Made by a program: the position numbers and the translations under genes. The notes under the pieces are model-generated. The model saw only the letters and a program-made list of their open reading frames with translations. It was not told the origin of the DNA and did not search any database. From Talpa occidentalis (Eukaryota; Chordata; Mammalia; Eulipotyphla; Talpidae): a DNA stretch of 64,000 nt. The DNA lies in the NCBI RefSeq assembly GCF_014898055.3, contig NW_026555331.1, positions 109,799,194 through 109,863,193 on the forward strand. Direction: 5' to 3'. Positions 39,541 through 53,219 of this stretch are shown piece by piece. Each line of letters begins with the position of its first letter. Positions within the stretch are counted from its first letter, which is position 1.

Positions 39541-41530
39541 TATATATATAGACAAACTGAAAGCTGCATTTAAAAAATTGTGTTGTGCACAGATGAGCCT
39601 CTGAATTGACTCTAGATTATAATGAATACAGAATAAGCATTACAATTACTCATCACTTTTAATGTGTTTTTCACCAAGGAGTCCCAGATGACCAGAAAGG
39701 TATTTCCTGATGTGACTATAGAAGTGCTGGACAAAGGCAGACATATTCCAAGAACAGAACCCAACAGAGCAACCACTCAAAAGGAACTTCTGACCTGGTC
39801 CCCTCCCTGGGTACTAACCCAATCCTTTCTCACAAAAGGCTACATTCAGGTGTTTTAAATAAAAACTTTTAATTAAAAAAAAAACACTTTGGTGATAGAG
39901 GGGGATGAGATTAAAAGGGGAAATTAACATAAATGGTATAAAGTAAGAGGAAGATAAATAAATTTTGAAAAAAGAAACAGCAATATTAAAGTATGGGACC
40001 GGAAAATACTCCTAAATGGGACATGAAAAGCTATATTTGGTCAAGAAATGACTCTGCTGAGAATCAATTTCTTTATTTCTCTACATTGGCATTTTATAGG
40101 TGCTGTTTAAAACTTCTAAATTTCTTTCCTCTTTTTTCCCATGTGCCCTCCTACTTACAGAGTGAGAGCAAAAGGAGAATCTTGGCTATGGCACCTACTT
40201 CTCATATCCTAGAACTAGGTAACTTGATCTCTTTATTGGAGAAAAGTCTTGGGGTCAAGTTCTAGATTCTGGTAATGGTGTCCCTCAGCAGCTGCTCACA
40301 TCAGAAGAACCTGCAAATCCCAACCCAAGTCATAGAAACCTAAAATACTTGCATTAAAGTGTATCTGTGTAATTCAACTTTCTACAAAGCTCCAACATTA
40401 ACTTGTCACTGTGTTAAAATGTATTCCTTTAGTCTCTGGTGAAAATAAATGTAAATTGCTACTTTATTGCCTTTCAGATTTTATCTTCTGTCTTTCTCAT
40501 AGCTGACCTGTAATTTAAACTGTTCATACTCCAAATAGTGTTCCTGAAAAACTCAATTAGTCCTAGTTTTAATGCATCAAAAACCTTTCCTGTCACATAG
40601 GAGCATGTTACCCTAAAATGTAATTCTGTTATTGAGGGCTTAAAGGCTTATTGATATTAGAGATAGTAAAAAGTCATATTCTAAGTCCCTATAGCCAAAG
40701 AACTTATAGTTTAGTTGGACAGATAAGGGAAGCTAGAACAAAATCTATTTATGTAGCAAAATGTGTGATTCAGAGCTAAATACAGAAAGAATTTCAAAGA
40801 GAAGAGCCCATGGCTGACATGACTGAGGAGTTTTCAGGGAGGAAATGAAAGGTGATGTAGGCCTTGCTGGAACAATAGATTCTGTTTGAATAGAAGGACA
40901 CATGGAAAAGGTGTTATAGAAGGAAAAAGTACCATTCTGAAACTCTTGGTCAGTGTGTGACATATAATAGGTGATAATATGAGCTCCCTTTTTGGAATAA
41001 AGAAGAAAAGAAGCAGCAAATGTATGTTTGAGTGGGTTTGTTACTTGAATGGTAAAATGCGATAATAAGTAAATGAATGTATTAAAAAGGGAATAAAGGG
41101 ATAAAGGAATGATTGGAACATGAAATGTTCAGAGTGTCTAAACACGGAACCTGGCTCTTCACACCCCCAAATCTATCCAGACCTCAGCAGATTCCTTCCA
41201 GAAGGACGCTGAGCCTCCCCTGCACCCAGGTGGCCTTAGGAGTACAGATAATCCCCAATTTATGATGGTTCACGTTATATATATATATTTATATATTTTT
41301 TTTTTTTTACTATACTTGTGCATAAGCATAAGACCTCTGGTCTCTAGCACAGACCATGACTTGCTTGTATCCAGTGGCCTCTGCTGGCTGACTCCCAGCC
41401 AGTTGACTGAGCCTCCATCTCATCTGCCCAGAGACACAAACAAGGTGGAGGGCTGATTTCTTTAGACATCATAGCTCAGTTACCTATCCCCATTATTCAG
41501 GGTAAACACCTGTTAGTATCACACAATTAT
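39541..41530. other. Intergenic; nothing recognised
   Basis: AT-rich, with a short TATATA/T-run near 41275-41308. Open frames at 39664-39858 and 39993-40265 show no family features. Confidence 0.4.
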
Positions 41531-42300
41531 TCTCTCATGCCTAAGCTGTTTACTCTGGACTTGGCCTGTGCTCCCTGAGGCCACCAATCCACCCCTGATA
41601 CAGCCTCCAACCGCAGTCTCCACCTCTGCAACCTCCACCTCTCAGCTCTTTCCAGAGACCCTTCTTCTCCTGTGACAATTTCATTGTCCCACAACTCCAC
41701 CCCTTCTTTGCTGATTTCCTTTCTGCCTCTTGGAGGGCTCCTCTGAACTCCTTGCCATCTCTGCTCTCTGTGTGCTGTCCAACAAAGACTGCCAGTAGCA
41801 CACATCCCCCATTTACCCTGGCCCCAGGGCCCTCAGTCCTCCAGTGTTATTAATGACTTCAATACCCTTTTATCACTGAGCCTTTCAGCTTCTTGACATC
41901 CTCCTTTCTGGTGACCTGCCCTCCTCCTCCATGTCCTCTACCACTCATGGTCTCATTCTGCTCCTTGCCATTACCCCAAACTGACTTCGCCTCTGCATTT
42001 TACCATTTAAGTAACAAACCTCCAATGACTCTCAGTCTCTTTACTATTCCATCTCAAATGTCAAGCTCCATCAGTGCAACTCTCGCTGCCAGGACTCTGT
42101 CACCCTCCCCTGCACAGTCCTTCTGTCTTACCCACCTGGCAATATCCCACTGTCCAGCTTTGGATCTACACCCATGGTGCAGAGGAATGCTGGAGAATTC
42201 CCAAACTTGTCAGGCAGGGGATTATTTGTTTCCATCAGTAACTAGACCCCAATTGCTGCCCTGAAATCCTCTGTGTTCACCTGGTCTCATCCTCCAGAGC
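41530..42300 (+). mobile_element. Fossil L2, left block
   Basis: Long C/T-rich sequence with L2-like segments (for example 'ccaatgactctcagtctctt' and 'tgctggagaattcccaaact'). Open frames such as 41893-42264 are relics. Assignment is by overall pattern and is uncertain at the left edge. Confidence 0.42.
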
Positions 42301-42304
42301 AGGT

Positions 42305-42655
42305 ATAGCTTATATCTGTTATCAATGGAAGGTCTGTGTCACCCATGCCCCCAAGTCCTGTGCTGAAAGCCCAGTATGGTACTGTTTGGACATTGGGGTC
42401 TGAGTGGTGATTAAATCATCAGGGAGGAGCCTTCAGGAATGATAGTAGTGCCGTTACCAAAGGACCTTAAGAGGACTCCTTCACCCGGTTCCTCTACATA
42501 AGGACACAGCAAAAAGAAGCCCCTCTATGAGCCAAGAAATAGGCCTTCATCAGACTCTAAATCTGACACAGCTTTGATCTTGGACTTTCCAGCTTCCAAC
42601 ATCTGAGAAGTAAATCTCCACTGTTTATAGGTCACCCAGTTTGATGTCTATAAAC
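42305..42655 (+). mobile_element. MaLR-like LTR within L2
   Basis: 'ccccaagtcctgtgctgaaa', 'ggtgattaaatcatcaggga', 'cttgatct-like' and 'tggactttccagcttccaac', then 'actgtttataggtcacccag', follow the order of MST/THE1-type MaLR LTRs, plus orientation. Old and diverged. Confidence 0.5.
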
Positions 42656-42659
42656 TGAC

Positions 42660-44275
42660 TGGCTACCCAGTCAGTACCCCAAGCTGAGTAAGTCCCTCAA
42701 ACATACCCCACTATCACCAGCTATCACACTCCCAGAAAATGGCCTTCCCTCCTACTCCATGGAGAAACTTGAACTTATCTCCCTGTCATCCCATACTCAC
42801 ACAAATTCACCCAGAACCACTTTCCCTCCCATCACCGGGATATACATCCATATACAACCACCTTCTCTTCCAGGGGTTAGCTTATCCCATCCCACCAACT
42901 TGGCACCTCTCTCTACCAACCAATCACTTGGTTATTAGGGATTAGGTTCCAACACATGGATTTGGGGTTGAAAACAGCACAAATAGCTTGCCATGTAACT
43001 ACTATCTTAATTAGAATCCTCCCCCAAGCTGATATCTCCCTAAGGCATCTGTCCTCTGCCTCTATTTTCTTAAGTCACAGACATTCCTGGAAGAATTCCT
43101 TATACTTGCTCTTTTCTCCCTCATGTCCTAGTCACTCAAACTCATGGAATTCTGGCAACTAACACTCCACAAAACTGCTCTCACCAAGATCACTCATGGC
43201 CTCTGTTTTGTTAGGCTATCAGGACATCCCTGTGTTGCTCTATCTTGTCATCCAATCCCTTCCTCCCTTTGGTATCTCTGACCTACATATGCTTAGTTTT
43301 TGTTTCTCTTTGGCTGTTCTTTTCTAGTCTGCCTTTTTTCAAGTCTCGCTGCTTGCTCACTGAACGATGATGTTCCCTAAGTTTCTAAAGAGAGCCTCTC
43401 CTCTTGTCATTCTACACATATTCCTTGGACAATCTTATTACTGTTATTCTGTTGCAGCAGAATTCCAAACTTGTGTCTCCCACCTAGATCTCTCTGAGCC
43501 ACATCCCAAACTATCCCCAGTGTGCTCACACTGGCATGGAGTTTTGGCATTTTGAGCCCAAATCCAAGCATGCGTCTCCTCCTTACTCTTTATCTCAGTT
43601 ATGGAAGGACTCCCCTACTTCTCTATTCGGGGAGTCATTCCTATTTCCTCTGTCTTACTTCCAAAATCCAATCAATCACTGAATCCTACTAAACTGGTCA
43701 CACATAAGTCTCTTTCCAACCTCGCTATCATGATCCACCATCATTTTTCAGCAACACCTGACTGTTGGCTTTGCATCTTCTCTTGGTGTCCAACTAGAGA
43801 ACTTTTAAAATATGCAAATCTATTGATATCACTCCTTTACTCCTTTTTAGGACATCCTTTAACACTTCTAAATTCCTGAGCATGACTTAATAGGTTTAGC
43901 TGATCTGTGCCCTACAATACCCCTCTCTTATTCTTCTGCCTCCAGGCTCATTTCTCACCATCCCCCAATTATCAGTGACCACTGTCTTTCTAGACCTTCA
44001 TACATGCTATTCTATGGAACTGTCATATCTCCGTCCTGTCCTGTCTTTTCTGGGGTCACTCCGACTCACCCTTCGCCTCTCACTTAGCAATCGGTCCCTG
44101 CATGGGCTGTCCTCCTCTGCCTCCATCCTCACTCTGGGCTCTACATCTAATAATCTAGTCTGCCCCTGTCCTATCACCGATCACACTGTTTGTTTGCCTG
44201 TTTCTTTGTCTGACTTCTCAGCTAAACTGTAAGCTTCTTGAGGGAAAACTCTATGTTAGGTTAAGTTCCCAGGGA
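42660..44275 (+). mobile_element. Fossil L2, right block with 3' end
   Basis: 'gctctcaccaagatcactca' near 43176, 'atgatccaccatcatttttc' near 43730, 'acatgctattctatggaact' near 44003 and 'aaactgtaagcttcttgagg' near 44223 follow L2 in order to its 3' end. Frames are broken. Confidence 0.6.
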
Positions 44276-45485
44276 CTGACGGTAAGATGAAAATTTTCAT
44301 GGAAGTTTTTGGGTGGTGCTTTCAAGAACAAAATCTGTAAAGGAGTGAAGAAAGTGGAATCAGGCAAAGAGAAATTTAACTACAAAGCAATCACAACAGT
44401 GATCTCAGCCAACCAACCAGGGAGCTCTAGAGCTAGGATCAGGGCCACAGATTCCCAGGGTGGCAAGGGTTCCAAACCTGTGACACCACATCAACCAAAT
44501 GTTTATATTTGCTGCTTCCAATGAGTGGGAGAAGCATGGAAAGGACACTATGTGGAAAGTCTACAACCAAGAACGATCCTAGAAATAAATTTCAAAAGCC
44601 TTGAAACTATGGCAACCAAATCCCTGTTTCCAGGCCTGAATAGAGAATCTGGGGAGCACCTGAAGTTAACCACAGGCAACAACATGTAGTGTCTTGGAGT
44701 GTGACACACCTTTTTTGCCTATCCAATCTTTGCCATAGATTCAATCTATGAATTAAATTAATAGCAGGAAATAATTGAGATCCATACCTTTAAAGAAAGA
44801 CAATTTTTTTAGTTTGGAAATAAGGAAGTAATAAAGTAAATGACCAAAACAGTGATGGATGAAAACAGGATTCAGGGATATAGCAAGTAGGCCTGCTATG
44901 AGGACATGAACTTGTCAAGTGGGTGGTGGGGTGGCTGAAATGCTGTTAGGGAGTTGTAGGGGAGAGAAAACCAGGTGCTGAGAGGCCGCTCCTGTAATCA
45001 GCGCGGGTGTAGTATAGAAGGTACAGAAGGCCTGTGGTGGGATAGGAAGAGCACACCAGGACAAATATTAGAACAGCTAAAATGTTTAATTCTGTGAGAG
45101 AGATTTGTGATTAGGCATATTCTCTGCGGCGCGGGGTCCCTGCTGTCTCAGGAGGAGGCAAGATCCAATTGCCATTGGCCCTGAGTTAGTGAGAAGATTG
45201 AGGGAGAGAGGAAAAGGGTTTATCCCAATTCTTTTTGATCTTCCTTAAATGACCTTTTGGTTGGGTGCAGTGGACTAAAGAGGAAGTGGCAGTAACTGAG
45301 TACATACTCCAAATTCAATCGTTGGTCCTAGGACTGCATAGTCCATTGCTTTCTCTCATGTTTGGGGAGTTTACAACTCAGGATAAGGGTGACTGGGGAT
45401 GGGGGCCAATGATGTTAGTGATGCTCTGGGACCAGTGATGTTCTTGACACTCAGCCTCCCTTGATTCTCATTTGTTCCAAAGGTG
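44276..45485. other. Intergenic; nothing recognised
   Basis: No exon or named repeat. 45120-45150 contains a small CpG cluster (ctgcggcgcggggtcc). Confidence 0.4.
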
Positions 45486-45500
45486 AAAGTCAGAGAGGGT

Positions 45501-45761
45501 GGGGGCCTCCCTGGTGATGCAGGCGGTTGAGCGCTGCACTGTGAAGCTGTCCGCAGCCTCTGCAGCACAGGTTCAATCCCAGCCGGCTTGTAAGACTCCC
45601 ACACGGTGAAGCAGACCTCTCCTGTCTCGCCCTCAGCAGTGTATTTCTTCAGTGTACCTGTTCTGCTCCCCACTCTGTCTCCAGTGAATCCTCTCACCCT
45701 CCCGCGCATCTGACCTGTACCCCAGTTCTTGTATAAAAATAAATAAATCTTAAAAAAAAAA
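45501..45761 (+). mobile_element. tRNA-headed SINE, long form
   Basis: Head ggcctccctggtgatgcagg, body with 'cagcagtgtatttcttcagt', tail aaataaataaatctt plus A-run. Perfect 15-base target duplication aaagtcagagagggt at 45486-45500 and 45762-45776. Confidence 0.95.
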
Positions 45762-45820
45762 AAAGTCAGAGAGGGTTAGCCTGGGCCTTTGGAGTCCCCT
45801 GAACAGAAGCCACAACATCA

Positions 45821-45847
45821 CCACCCACCCACCCACCCACCCACCCA
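45821..45847. repeat. (CCCA)n microsatellite
   Basis: About six perfect CCAC units. Confidence 0.95.
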
Positions 45848-48420
45848 GTGATTGTCCCAAGTGCTGTGTCTTGCTCTGTGCAGAGTTAAGTCACACTTGG
45901 GTGTAAAAGAGCTAAATGGGCGAGTTGATGCTGCCCACTCTGTGCTTCCCTTGGCAGCTTATCACAGCACATACAATCCATACAGACTGATGTTTGTTCT
46001 TCTTTCCTCTTCTCCCACAATGAAATAACACAAGTAGGACTTTTAAGAAGTTGTTGAAAGTGCACACAACTCCTTCATTGTCAGCTCACAGTTCTAATTG
46101 GCAGTAGAACTTTCTTTGTGGGAACTGCACTTGCATATGACTAGGTGAGAGTTGCTTGATACAGGAGATCTGTCCTCAGTAGCAACCAGAGACAAGCAGA
46201 GCCTGGGCATCCTGGAAGCCTCTGCAGTCAGAGTAGATGTGCAATGAAATGAAGGCCTTGTGGGAGTAAAAACGTGTTCTATTATTCAGCAAGTTAATGC
46301 AGGTGTTTAAAAAATCAGTTTGCCTCGCTGCAAATTCATGTGCTCTAAATTTCTTTTCTCCTATGACTATTTCTGACAAATGCATGCATTCAGAAGCAAC
46401 GGAGTGGGTAAGACAGTTGAGGATAAAAAATGTGATGGGATAAAAGGAGGACCAAGGACCTTAACAAGGATGGCCCATGGAGTGGAGAGGACAAGGAGAG
46501 TAGGAAGGAGACAAGTCAGGAACCACAGCTTGTCAGAAGAAGGAAGGCAGAGAGGACAATGGTGTTTGGAGCCCCTCAAGCAGCTGAGTGCTATGAAGCT
46601 CCCCTGAGCCGCAGGGCAGGCTACCTACTGAGTACAAGCCTGCCTTGTCCCTGCTTTGCTGCAAGAAAGGAGCTCCAGCTTTACCAGTTAATTTTTCCCT
46701 GTATAATTTTATTTTAAAGATGGCACTGCTGCTTTGAAATATAAAGTCCAGTAAAATTTTTGGGATGCTTGATTAAAGTGCAGATGATTGTATGTCCCTG
46801 TCCTAAGGAGTAAGAAGTTTGGGATGGGGCCATAGGCAGCCTGTATTTCTAGTGAGGACGTTCTGATGTGCATGGTTCCTGACCACAATTTACAAAATGA
46901 CTACACCTTAAAAAATTGGGCCTGGATGGTGGCTTAAAGCTTAGCCACTCTAAGTGAATCAGTTCTGAGTGGAGGTCACAATCCCCAGTAAATTAAGATT
47001 TTTCTTTTGCATCCATTTTGATTTTCTTGAATGCAAATATTTTCTCAAATTCCTCTACTGCTAACATGTAGATATCTGTACTTCTGTGAAGGAGACATTC
47101 AGGAGAAGCAAACCCATTGTGCCGATGGTTTAAACAAATTGAAAAAGCAAAAGAGATACATTTTCACCAAGTTTGCCCTTCATCTTTGTTTTTGGAGTCA
47201 TATTTTGGAGGAATAGCTATATCTATGGGCATAGAATTATGCCCATAGTAATTCTTCTTTAGTAGTTTAAGATGGGTCTTGGAAACAGGGCTTGAAAATA
47301 CTGCCAAGAAGCTGAGGTAGGTAACATAAGCCCACGTACTATTTATAAAACTTTGTTAAAGTTTTCTAAGGTTACACAAATATGTAATTTTAGGTTCTGT
47401 GGAGTTAGAATATTTTAGGTTACAAGAGTCTTTGCTGCCACCCAACTCTTTTCTTACAACCTGGAGGGCACGGGGATGCCCGCAGGGCTTGGGAGATACC
47501 CACATGTCTGCCAGCTCTCACCCCTGGAGCTCTGACAACATTAAAATTACTTGGGATCCTTTAAGAAATGTGATGCCTAGACTTCACCCAGCCAATGAAA
47601 CCAAGAAGGACACATTTGTACTCTTAGAAACTTCCAGGTGACACAACCAAAGTGCATTGGAGACTTAGAACTTTAGGGAAAGAAGAAATTATCTGTTCCT
47701 ATTTCTCAATTTACATCAAGTCTAAAGAGGAAAAGAAAAATATAATGAGGTACGAGGAAGGCAGGATGTCACTCCAATCTAAACGCCGAAGTGACCTTCA
47801 CAGTCAGATCTTCACAGACCTTTGTGGCACTGATCCCTCTTTTTTGCATCCCTCCCCAACACTTTGATCAGGTGACAACTATGAAGAACCCACAGGGCAC
47901 AGTATCACACAGCATTGGTTGGAAAAGAGTTTGGAACTTCAACTGAAATTCCAGAGAGTCACCTTTCCAGACTCCTTTTTCTCCCCTCAACCCAGACCCA
48001 ACTTTGCTGCAGCTCAGAAAACCTGCAAATCTCACCCTGCCCTCTCCCCGGACTGGCCAGTCACAGAGAGAGGCTGATAATGATGGATGTAGGGAAGGAG
48101 AAATGAATCAAGGTGCAAGTGTGAGGAGCCTGTGGAGAGAGTCATGAAATAATTTTGGAGAAAAACCCTTCATGCCAAATCCAATTTATCTCGGATTCAG
48201 TGGAGCCCAAGACACATTTTTGGAACCAGCATAGAAAGAGAACCATGTAAGCGCCATGAAAACAAAAGGAACGCAGGCCGAGGTGGCCTATGTATTTATA
48301 GGCAGACATGATTCAAAACAGTAATGATAATTTGTTCTTCATGCCCGAAGACAAAATGATAAGACATCAAGGAAAACCCTTATAAAAGGAAAAGCCTCAC
48401 AATTATCAACGAGAAAAGCT
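45848..48420. other. Intergenic; two MER5-like fragments
   Basis: Fragments at about 46740-46870 and 47525-47600 ('attaaaattacttgggatcc ... tgcctagacttcaccc') look like MER5-type hAT fossils. Otherwise nothing is recognised, and the open frames lack family signals. Confidence 0.4.
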
Positions 48421-48424
48421 CCTC

Positions 48425-48650
48425 TAAAACCAGCATTTGCCAGGTCCTGGCACTCTTCTGTGTCTTTCATATACATTAAAGAATTTTCACAACAACCTAC
48501 AAGGTATATATTTTTATTAGCCCCAATTTACATGGGGAAAACAGAGACATCAAGTAACTTACTCAAGGTGACTCAGCTGTTTAGAGGTGGTGCCAGGACA
48601 TGAACCCAGAGGGGGCCACTCTGCCTGCCTCTTAACTCTGTGCTGTCTTG
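48425..48650 (-). mobile_element. MIR SINE, nearly full length
   Basis: Antisense MIR: 'gaattttcacaacaacctac', 'ttacatggggaaaacagaga', 'caagtaacttactcaaggtg', 'ggacatgaacccag'. One of the best-preserved MIRs here. Confidence 0.88.
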
Positions 48651-49940
48651 TGAGCTGGAATATTCATAAATGACACCGTGGGTCGAAGTTTCTCTTTAGA
48701 GCTAAAAATTGCTTTCCTGAAAACGAAGGCTACAAAAGTCCATTCAATAATTATGGGCTTTCAAAAGAAAGTACATTCAGGGCTACTGAGTGTGGCATAT
48801 CACAAGGATTAACTTGAATTTCTCTTTAATTTATACGTTGAAAAGTAAGTTTTTGACAGATTTGGCACTCTATTGTTAGTAACAAATGACTTGCACCTCT
48901 GCTGACAGCCCATTGCAACAGCCCAGCAGGTTGTGACTCCACCATTGTGGGAGCCACCAGTCTGGAAAATAGACTTAAGCGGAAAGATATTTATATAACT
49001 GCATTGGAAAAGGTAGCTGGAAGGCACATAAAACTAGACATCAGCAGTTTGTGTCAGGCCTCCCAGCTTAGTGCCTTCTAGAAAAGTAGGCAAGAAAAGT
49101 AGCTGGCAGAGGAGCAAACACATCGCTGTGATGCACTTGAGCCTGCAGAGATAAGCTTTGGAGGATCCTGCTGCCTGCCAAAACCACAGGACATAAGTGC
49201 CATAAGCCACAGCATTTATTGCATAAGATTAAATCACTCTTGGCTGAGAAGCTTCCCTTTGAAACAGCAAATGACAGGCCCCAAGGAAAGAAAGGCACTC
49301 TTCCAGGATGTCTGCCCACTTTCACTGGGCATCAGGTCAGCTAGGAGACTTTGGTCAAGTCATTTAATGTTGCTGTAAGGGGATGAAATATGTGATTCCC
49401 TAAGTCCCTTCTAACTCAAAATACCTGTGGTGCTTTGATTAAAATGTGTCTGGTGTATAATTTGAATTCGCTTTAAGAAGGGCTTGCTCAGATGCCAGAT
49501 TTTCACTGCATGATTTCCTTCTGCCCCCAGTATTCTCCCTACAATCCACCCCCAAATCATTTTCTATTTCATTTCAAATGTGTAGTCTTGTAGAATCCAA
49601 ATGTATCTCTGATCCACAAGCTCTAGAGCAGTACTTTGCTTGTATTCAATTAATATTAACATTATTTAGGTTTTAAGCCTAGGGCATATCTATATATTTG
49701 ATGACCTCAAATATAAGTAATTTGTTATTTTAACAACAAACAGGGTTTTATTTGGAAACAAAACAGCAGCAGAGAGGGCAAATGTTGGGACCTATAGTTT
49801 GCTGGTTTTTATTGTTTTGCACATGCGTAGACACTCTCTAGCCTCCTGACTTCATTTCAACAGGGTTCTGAATGTTAATGTTCATATATCCAAATACTAT
49901 GTCCTCAGACTTCCCTTGATCATTATGCAATCTTTTTATC
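48651..49940. other. Intergenic; possible MIR tail, else nothing
   Basis: 49330-49430 ('ctttggtcaagtcatttaat', 'cctaagtcccttctaactc') is a probable MIR fragment. No gene is recognised. Confidence 0.4.
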
Positions 49941-49944
49941 ATCA

Positions 49945-50836
49945 CTACAATCAATATGAATTGAGACCCAGAAATAAATCTGCACTCACATGGATAGTGA
50001 ACTTGTGGCCGAAGAGCCAAAAGTATGCAATGGAGAAAAGAGAATTTCTTCAACAAATAGAGTTGGAAAAACTGTACAGCCACATGGAAAAGAATAAAAC
50101 TAGAGCACTATTGCACAATTTACACACACATTAACGCAAAATGGATTAAAGATTTGGATGTCACACCTGAAACCATAAAATTCATAGAAGAAAACATTAG
50201 CAAAATACAGCACTGGTTTGAGTGATGTCTTCAGAGACTCAACTACAATGACAAAGGAAACATAAGCAATGACTATGTCAAACTAAAAAGCTTCTGCACA
50301 GCTAAAGAAACTATCATTAAAATGAATGTGAGAAAATACTTGCATATCATACATTTGACAAGGGGCTAATAGCCAAGATCTACAAATCGGAAAATAAGCG
50401 GAAGAACTAAATAGGCACTTCTCTAAAGAACTCTCACAGATGGCCAATAGGCACATGAAAGAAATGCTCATCATTCTTATCAAGGACATGCAAATGAAAA
50501 CCACTGTCTCACATTTGTGATAACGGCCCATATCAAAAAGACCAAAAACAACAAGTCTTAGCAAAGTTGTGGAGAAAAAGGAACATTCAGCATGCTTGGT
50601 GGTAATATACACTGGTCCATCCCCTCTGGAAAACAGTATAGAGGTTTCTCAAAGTATTAAAAAAATAGATTTGACATATGATCCAGCAATTCCACACCTG
50701 GGTATCTATCCTAAGAATACAAAAACACAAATTCAAAGGCATATATGCACTCCTGTTGCTTGCAGCACTATTTATAACAGCCAAGTCATGGAAACAACCC
50801 AAGTACCCAACAATCGTGAATACATTAGGAAGATGT

Positions 50837-50909
<73 letters not shown>

Positions 50910-51160
50910 TGGAATACAACTATTAAAAACAAAAAAGATGAACTCTTGTCATTTGTGACAGAGGGAACTGGAGGGGATTATGCTAAGTGAAATAAGTCAG
51001 AAGGAGAAGTACAAATACTGAATGATTTCACTCACATATTAAATAGAAACAAAACAAAGGAACAGACAAAACTAAATCAAAATAAACCCTAGAAATATGA
51101 GTGTAGAATTGAGGCTACCAAAAGGAAGAGTGGATAGTGGGAATCAAGGAGGGAGGGGAC
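49945..51160 (+). mobile_element. LINE-1, 3' part (5'-truncated, defective)
   Basis: ORF2-derived sequence from 'tgcaatggagaaaagagaat' through 'aattccacacctgggtatct' (50690-50710) to a 3' UTR near 51150. Many frame breaks. A TA/CA microsatellite has expanded inside it at 50839-50908. Older than the L1 at the right edge. Confidence 0.85.
50839..50908. repeat. (TA)n(CA)n compound microsatellite
   Basis: About 19 TA units run straight into about 16 CA units, inside the L1 at a 'gtggtatata' site. Confidence 0.97.
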
Positions 51161-52240
51161 CCAATGGACTCAGTTATTTATTTATTCGGAAAGCCTTATA
51201 TCTGGAGGTTTCCTCAAGATGTCACATCAGTCACTGACTTGCATGTTCTCATCGTGAGCCCTGCCCTGACTGGCTGAAATCACATCCATCATATCACGGA
51301 AACAACTCTGCATCCTCAAGAACTACCACATCGATACACACACCTTACTCTGTTTCAAAAATGCCATATCTGGGAATTTTATTTCCTTCAGAGAAATTTT
51401 AACTCCAGTAAGTGGGAGCCAGTAATCAGGAAATCCTTAAAAGATCTGTTTTATAGGCTCTGCTGAATTCAAATGCTCCGCTTGAGCAGTTCCAGCAGGG
51501 AATCCCAGAAGTCTGGACAGCAGAAACCTGAACTTTAAGAGAAGCAGGATCCTCTCAAGTTTGCCAGCCTGCCTGCTGGAGGGTAGTCAACAGTGAGTTT
51601 CTGTGAATGTCCAGCAGCTCCCCACTAAGCTTCTTTTCCTTTCAAAAGAAAGAACAGGATTCTGGTGTGGCTGGAGCTCCTGAGTTAACTTAGTGACCTG
51701 CTTGCTGGCTTCCATTTCCCTTTCCACTGTTGCACTTTTTGAACCATTCCCACTCCAAGTTTCAGTCCTGTCTTGCACTTCCAGGTTTACACAGTCCTGG
51801 GGAGGTTGGGATGAGAACTAGGTAATTTGTTTGTCAATAATTTCCTTAGACAATTCTTGAAATGACTATAGAAGGTGAGTCCTTTAACCATTTTTGTTAA
51901 AGATTGTTATGTCTCTTATCTACTAAACAGTGGAAGTAATAGTTTATATATTCTGGAAATAGATGGTTCATTTTTTTCCTCACTTGACTGACAATCTCTT
52001 TGTGTCAGAACAGATACACTATTAAAACTATGCGCAATTGTTTTGTGGATGTAATCAGTGATACACTTTTTATTGTCTTTGGATTTGAATTTGTTCACAT
52101 TTACCTTCTGGGATGGAAAAGCCACATGAAATATCAAATAGAGATTAGACCAAGATGGATCCTATATCAAATCTGAAAAGCAAGACTCTTTACCTGGGCT
52201 TGAGATCATGACTGACTGCATTAAGAGGATGGAGTCTTAC

Positions 52241-52273
<33 letters not shown>

Positions 52274-53200
52274 TGTCATAAAGTTCTTTGGGAGGGAAAA
52301 TTATAACAATACTTTTTTTTTAAAAAAAAGTGATAGTATAGGAATAGACAAAGGGGAATTAACTTGCTCTGAGAGAGTATCCATCCCTCCTGAGTCAATA
52401 AATACCCAGAGGTCAGGACATCAAAATGTAGCAAGTAAAAATTATGGTTAATTCACTGTGCTTACCACTGCTTCTCTGTCACCAGCCATGTAAGATGTGC
52501 TTACAAAGTAGTTAATTCAAACTCAGAATTGTATTTCAGGTCTACATGTGTTATTAAAAAAACACCAATTTAAACTTCTTAAAAACAGATTGAATGAAAA
52601 GTTTCTTAATCTTCAAATGATGCATGTACTGCTATTTATACTGTCTATCTACTACCCATTCCTACTTTCATTATTTTAATTATTTCATTATCTCCTAAAA
52701 TTTCTTGTGGAGATAGGCATCTCTAGAATGGCAGAGATATGTGAATATTTACCACCTGACTCTAAAAGCTTCAATTGTTTTGAATTTTTGTATGTTTTAA
52801 GCATTTTTCTCTTTTCTCCTCCCCTTGAAATAAAATGTCAAGGCCAATATGTCATCCACAGAGCATGGGTTTTTTTGGAGTCAAAGGCCCTTAGAAAAAA
52901 ATCTAAACTACAGTGAGTGGCCTGCAGGAGGCACGGTGTTCCAAGGGTCAGGCAGGGCCGTGATTGCTGCAAACAGAAGAAATATCCATCATGAAAGAGC
53001 TGGTTCCATTATTGCAATATTATATATGGTCAGTTACTTTTTTCTTGTAATTTCAAACCCCCATTGATTTCCATTATTTGCCCACTTCTGTTTATCCATG
53101 GAAACCATGCCTGTGGGAACTATTTTTACATATAAATTCATTCTGAAAACATTTACCAAGTACCTCTGAGAAGCTGGGCATTGAACTAGGTCTTGAGCAT
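51161..53200. other. Intergenic; simple repeats only
   Basis: An A-run with (AAAAG)n lies at 52241-52272, and a T10A8 stretch near 52313-52330. No gene is recognised. Confidence 0.45.
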
Positions 53201-53219
53201 GCAAAGAAATTGCTTTCTA

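Noticed and set aside
41893..42264. 123-codon frame as a gene
   Set aside because: It lies in C/T-rich L2-like sequence and its composition reflects that strand bias.
50569..50958. Frame with Ile-Tyr and Thr-His repeats
   Set aside because: It is the L1 plus the TA/CA microsatellite translated.
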